From the NCBI GenBank assembly GCA_021203325.1, contig JAJQBL010000109.1:6161-40284 (forward strand): a DNA stretch of 34,124 nucleotides. The letters run 5' to 3'. The position numbers and the translations under genes are program-made. This DNA is from Clostridiales bacterium (GTDB taxonomy: Bacteria; Bacillota; Clostridia; Oscillospirales; Oscillospiraceae). Below, one piece after another: positions 33,212-34,124 of the stretch. Within the stretch, counting starts at the first letter, position 1, and each line of letters opens with the position of its first letter. The notes under the pieces are model-generated. The model made no database searches. It had not been told where the DNA came from and worked only from the letters and a program-made list of their open reading frames with translations.

Positions 33212-33964
33212 TTGGATAGGATGCATATTTTGATTGCCGACGCCGACGAGGCGTTTCGCACGGCGCTGGCCGACCTGCTGCGGCGGGAACAGGATATGGA
33301 GGTGATCCTCCAGACGGGAAACGGAGAGGAGGCGTGGGACTGCCTCCTCCGTCAGCCGGTGGACGTCCTGCTGACGGACACGGTGCTGGCCCGGGTGGAC
33401 GGCATGGAGCTGCTGAACCGCATTTCCCGCAGCGAGGGGAAGAAGCCCGTCATTCTGGTGCTGTCCGGCTTTCTCCGGGGCAACGTGGTGCGGCAGGCGG
33501 CCAGCCTGGGGGCGGATTACTTCATGATGAAGCCCTGCCGTCCGGCGGCGGTGCTGGAGCGGGTGCGGCAGATTCTGGACCAGGCCCCGGAGGAGGCCAG
33601 AACCGCCCCCGGGCTGGAGAGTCAGGTCACCGCCATCATCCACGAGATCGGGGTGCCCGCTCACATCAAGGGGTACCAGTACCTGCGGGAGGCCATTCTC
33701 ATCACGGTGCAGGATATGGACGTCATCAATGCGGTGACGAAGGTGCTCTATCCGGAGGTGGCCCGGCGGTACGGCACCACCGCCAGCCGGGTGGAGCGGG
33801 CCATCCGCCACGCCATCGAGGTGGCCTGGGACCGGGGAGACATTGAGACCCTGCAAAAGTACTTCGGCTACACCGTCTCCAACGCCAAGGGGAAGCCCAC
33901 CAACAGCGAGTTCATCGCCATGATCGCCGACCGGCTCCAGCTCCAGCAGCGGAGCAACGGCTGA
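33212..33964 (+). CDS. spo0A: Sporulation master regulator Spo0A
   Basis: A 250-residue response regulator. The receiver domain has phospho-acceptor Asp56 and a Lys in MMKPC, but two typical spots differ: the acidic pair reads ADAD instead of ADD, and the stretch after Asp56 reads [10 protein letters not shown] rather than the usual LD-(I/V)-MP-x-LDG. The C-terminal effector domain is highly typical ([54 protein letters not shown]). The TTG at 33212 was preferred because AAAGGAG lies 9 bases before it; the ATG at 33221 is 18 bases away. It shows that the host belongs to an endospore-forming lineage. spoIVB, its usual upstream neighbour, is absent here. Confidence 0.95.
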   Translation: MDRMHILIADADEAFRTALADLLRREQDMEVILQTGNGEEAWDCLLRQPVDVLLTDTVLARVDGMELLNRISRSEGKKPVILVLSGFLRGNVVRQAASLGADYFMMKPCRPAAVLERVRQILDQAPEEARTAPGLESQVTAIIHEIGVPAHIKGYQYLREAILITVQDMDVINAVTKVLYPEVARRYGTTASRVERAIRHAIEVAWDRGDIETLQKYFGYTVSNAKGKPTNSEFIAMIADRLQLQQRSNG

Positions 33965-34013
33965 GGGCAATGTCGTCAACTTAAGGATTTTGCACTCCGT
34001 TACCAGTCTTTCC

Positions 34014-34124
34014 GTAGGGGCGCACAGTGTGCGCCCGGCCCACCTTCCCTCCTAAGACAAAGTTTGATAAAGGAACTACGTTTTTGCCCTTGCCAGGGCG
34101 GGGCCTACTTTTCTTGCTCCGCCA
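34014..34124 (-). repeat. Composite intergenic repeat, inverted copy D (cut by window end)
   Basis: Reverse-complement relative of 14458-14634. It shows the same palindromic unit GGGCGCACAGTGTGCGCCC (34019-34037), then a diverged middle, then CTACTTTTCTTG plus CTCCGCCA at the edge, where the second hairpin arm is lost. It follows spo0A by 50 bases. Confidence 0.75.

Noticed and set aside
32953-33261. 102-codon minus-strand frame upstream of spo0A
   Set aside because: It covers the hairpin, the candidate spo0A promoter and the spo0A start, and has repeat-like composition.

Overview
This window looks like chromosomal DNA from a GC-rich, spore-forming gut Clostridia, most likely Oscillospiraceae (Flavonifractor/Lawsonibacter/Intestinimonas-like). 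The evidence is the high-GC codon use, strong AGGAGG-type ribosome sites, near-consensus sigma-A promoters (TTGACA-N17-TATAAT), a Spo0A gene near the right end, a DUF4364 gene and a diiron flavoprotein. The family-level placement is inference; no rRNA is present.

Left part (1-14 kb) is an accessory polysaccharide-degradation region. It holds an alpha/beta hydrolase next to a decayed tandem copy, a GH5 glucanase, a GH2 beta-galactosidase broken by a frameshift and a nonsense codon, an AraC regulator, a divergent GH42 beta-galactosidase, a GH43 xylosidase/arabinofuranosidase preceded by an HPr-like protein, and a large subtype-B-tannase-like lipoprotein. Together these suggest deacylation and hydrolysis of plant glycans and esters under AraC and possibly PTS control.

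Middle part (14-20.4 kb): a 680-base non-coding stretch with a 45-base near-perfect palindrome and a composite repeat, then an OmpR-type response regulator with a frameshifted histidine kinase, tRNA-Pro(CGG), a HAD hydrolase, two DNA glycosylases (MPG and UDG) whose opposed promoters share one palindrome, tRNA-Ala(GGC), a Nudix hydrolase and a DtxR/MntR-type repressor with a candidate operator.

Right part (20.6-34 kb) is mostly housekeeping: the A-type flavoprotein, a compact folate operon (folE, HD protein, folP, folB-folK fusion, folA), a YbaK-type deacylase, a PI-PLC-like membrane protein, recQ with an in-frame amber codon, a CmpB-type membrane protein, DUF4364, a HAD-GNAT pair and spo0A. 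Between the HAD gene and spo0A lies a complete candidate type I toxin-antitoxin locus: a 28-residue Hol_Tox-like peptide with a structured leader and a convergent antisense RNA with a consensus promoter and a terminator that overlaps the toxin's 3' end.

Two themes run across the window. One is a cluster of lesions: four +1 indels in short runs and two transition-type stop codons in otherwise well-preserved genes, which may be real decay or assembly error. The other is a family of palindromic intergenic repeats carrying GGGCGCACAGTGTGCGCCC.
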